A DNA stretch of 5,910 bases. Source: DAOTTX01 sp034437515 (GTDB taxonomy: Bacteria; Chloroflexota; Anaerolineae; Aggregatilineales; Phototrophicaceae). Below are positions 5,034-5,910 of the stretch, in pieces; within the stretch, counting starts at the first letter, position 1, and each line of letters opens with the position of its first letter. The stretch covers positions 1 to 5,910 of the forward strand of contig DAOTTX010000143.1 of assembly GCA_034437515.1 (NCBI GenBank). The letters are read 5' to 3'. The notes under the pieces are model-generated. The model saw only the letters and a program-made list of their open reading frames with translations. It made no database searches and was not told where the DNA came from. The position numbers and the translations under genes were made by a program.

Positions 5034-5756
5034 ATGGCAATGAGCAGCCGACAGTTTTTAGCGAGTCTTGGGGCCGGGGTAGGTGTGCTCGTCGTCGGCG
5101 GTGGGGTGTACCGTGCGACGGATCAGGGTGTGTTCGCTTCGGGGACTGGCCCGGCGTTTGAAGCCTGGGAAGATTGGCACACCGAACCCGCTGAAGGACC
5201 AATACGATTGGTGCAATCTGGCATTCTGGCAGCGAACCCACATAATACGCAGCCCTGGTTTTTCCGTGTGGGTCAAGAGCAGATCGAACTCTATGCCGAT
5301 ACCAGTCGTCACCTGGGGGCGATGGACCCATATCTACGCGAGATGCATCTCGGTCTAGGGTGCGCCATCGAAAATATGATGCTGACCGCACCGGCAGCAG
5401 GCTATCATGCAACCTTGAGCCTCGAAGGTGGGGAGTTACGACCACCGACAGAATCACCGCAGATGCGTAAAGTCGCCACACTGACCCTAACCGAAGGCGA
5501 AACTCGGTCGGGTGATCTGTATACGGCGATCCCACGACGACACACCAACCGCTACAACTATGACTCTGCTCGCATGATCGACGCCGTGCTTTTGAATGAG
5601 ATGCAGAATTTCAGCATGTTGGAAGACGATGTACGCCTGTTTCTCTTCCAGCGTGGCAGCGAAGCGTTTGACCGTTTCGCGGAAAGCACGGTTGCCAGAA
5701 CCTTGAGATCCGCCCTGGAAATATCAATAGGTTATGGCGTTTCCCGCGGCGGGTGA
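5034..5756 (+). CDS. Acg-type FMN-binding nitroreductase-like protein, 3' truncated
   Basis: The first ~220 residues match Acg-family (nitroreductase-fold) flavoproteins: AANPHNTQPW at 66-75, the FMN-site region typical of the family, a conserved LGLGCAIENMMLTA helix near 106-119, and AIPRRHTNR at 165-173. Relatives run to about 330-380 residues. Here family sequence stops near residue 221 (about 5697) and a 19-residue unrelated tail leads to the stop, so the C-terminal part is missing and activity is doubtful. The N-terminus (SRQFLASLGAG then a hydrophobic stretch to ~23) resembles a twin-arginine signal with one Arg of the pair replaced by Ser. ATG at 5034 is set by AGGAG at 5021-5025, 8 nt upstream; ATG at 5040 is too far. 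The TetR gene upstream is a plausible regulator. Members are linked to redox or nitro-compound stress; the reaction here is unassigned. Confidence 0.78.
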   Translation: MAMSSRQFLASLGAGVGVLVVGGGVYRATDQGVFASGTGPAFEAWEDWHTEPAEGPIRLVQSGILAANPHNTQPWFFRVGQEQIELYADTSRHLGAMDPYLREMHLGLGCAIENMMLTAPAAGYHATLSLEGGELRPPTESPQMRKVATLTLTEGETRSGDLYTAIPRRHTNRYNYDSARMIDAVLLNEMQNFSMLEDDVRLFLFQRGSEAFDRFAESTVARTLRSALEISIGYGVSRGG

Positions 5757-5851
5757 GCGGGTTGTTGCGAACCCGTCAATGAAGTGTTATTCATTTGTCA
5801 AGCACATCAACCCCGGAATGGCGCCTCGACCCGCCGGGAGGGAATGAGACC
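5697..5851. other. GC-rich junction with nested inverted repeats, possible mobile-element end
   Basis: Acg family sequence ends abruptly near 5697 and composition shifts to higher GC. CGGCGGGT (5747-5754) is the exact reverse complement of ACCCGCCG (5829-5836), and a hairpin CGGGTT/AACCCG (5758-5775, 6-nt loop) lies between them. This looks like the end or leader of an insertion sequence or another foreign segment preceding the gene at 5852. No family can be named, and a misassembly joint is possible. Confidence 0.4.
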
Positions 5852-5910
5852 ATGGCGAGCGAGCATCGTCCACCTCCCCTGCCTCCGACGCCCGCGTCCG
5901 ACAAGCAGGC
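5852..5910 (+). CDS. 5' end of an unidentified gene, cut by the window edge
   Basis: ATG at 5852 is preceded by GGAGG (5837-5841) with a 10-nt gap, and the frame is open to the window end. It encodes 19 residues plus two bases of the next codon. The peptide is rich in Pro (MASEHRPPPLPPTPASDKQ) and should be a disordered lead-in. Codons are much more GC-rich than in the acg-like gene, supporting a foreign origin. Position next to a truncated gene makes a transposase or other mobile-element gene plausible, but nothing in the residues proves it. Confidence 0.4.
   Translation, partial: MASEHRPPPLPPTPASDKQ

Noticed and set aside
4930..5535. 201-codon minus-strand open frame antisense to the acg-like gene
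   Set aside because: The plus strand carries clear FMN-family motifs and a good RBS; the antisense frame shows low-complexity Arg/Pro/Ser-rich peptide and no motif.
5747..5836. Group II intron or integron attC site
   Set aside because: There is no GUGYG-type 5' end with a long structured leader, and the attC core boxes are not convincing; only generic inverted repeats are visible.

Overview
This 5.9-kb window looks like bacterial chromosome from the Chloroflexota (Anaerolineae-like). That is inferred from the mix of gene families: a Uma2 relic, a PknB-style kinase N-lobe, and an SH3b plus SGNH secreted protein of a type I associate with that phylum. No marker gene confirms it. Coding regions are mid-GC. 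The extreme left (1-172) is AT-rich and the last ~200 bases are clearly GC-richer.

Left two thirds, minus strand (read right to left). A 77-codon N-terminal fragment of a Ser/Thr protein kinase (3943-3710) is followed after 39 nt by a tightly packed four-gene operon. The genes are an FkbM-type methyltransferase (3670-2735), a histidine phosphatase of the RHG/phosphoglycerate-mutase fold (2738-2124), an exported SH3b plus SGNH/GDSL hydrolase (2127-1000) and a dual-specificity (Cys-based) phosphatase (1003-431). All three internal junctions allow the same 4-nt GTGA stop/start overlap, so the genes are almost certainly co-transcribed and translationally coupled. Six nt past the last stop lies a broken Uma2-family nuclease gene, which runs into an AT-rich, MITE-like block bounded by a 9-bp inverted repeat.

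Right third, plus strand. A 298-bp divergent intergenic region separates the kinase fragment from a TetR-family regulator (4242-4943). The tetR promoter is unusually clear: TTGACA, 17 nt, TACACT. Its -35 box lies inside a 19-bp inverted repeat that is a good autoregulatory operator candidate. The next gene, 90 bp on, encodes the N-terminal ~220 residues of an Acg-type (nitroreductase-like) FMN protein. Its Shine-Dalgarno is the 3' arm of an 8-bp hairpin flanked by 8-bp direct repeats. The acg-like gene loses its family sequence near 5697 and runs into GC-rich DNA with nested inverted repeats and the start of another gene at 5852, probably a mobile-element or rearrangement junction.

Working together: the operon combines a methyl-transfer enzyme, two phosphatases of unrelated folds and one envelope esterase-like enzyme. 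This suggests modification or turnover of a phosphorylated or acylated glycoconjugate, but no substrate can be read from sequence. The TetR/Acg pair looks like a small redox or stress-response unit. Three truncated genes (Uma2, kinase, acg) in under 6 kb point to active rearrangement. I see no tRNA, rRNA, CRISPR array or convincing intrinsic terminator.
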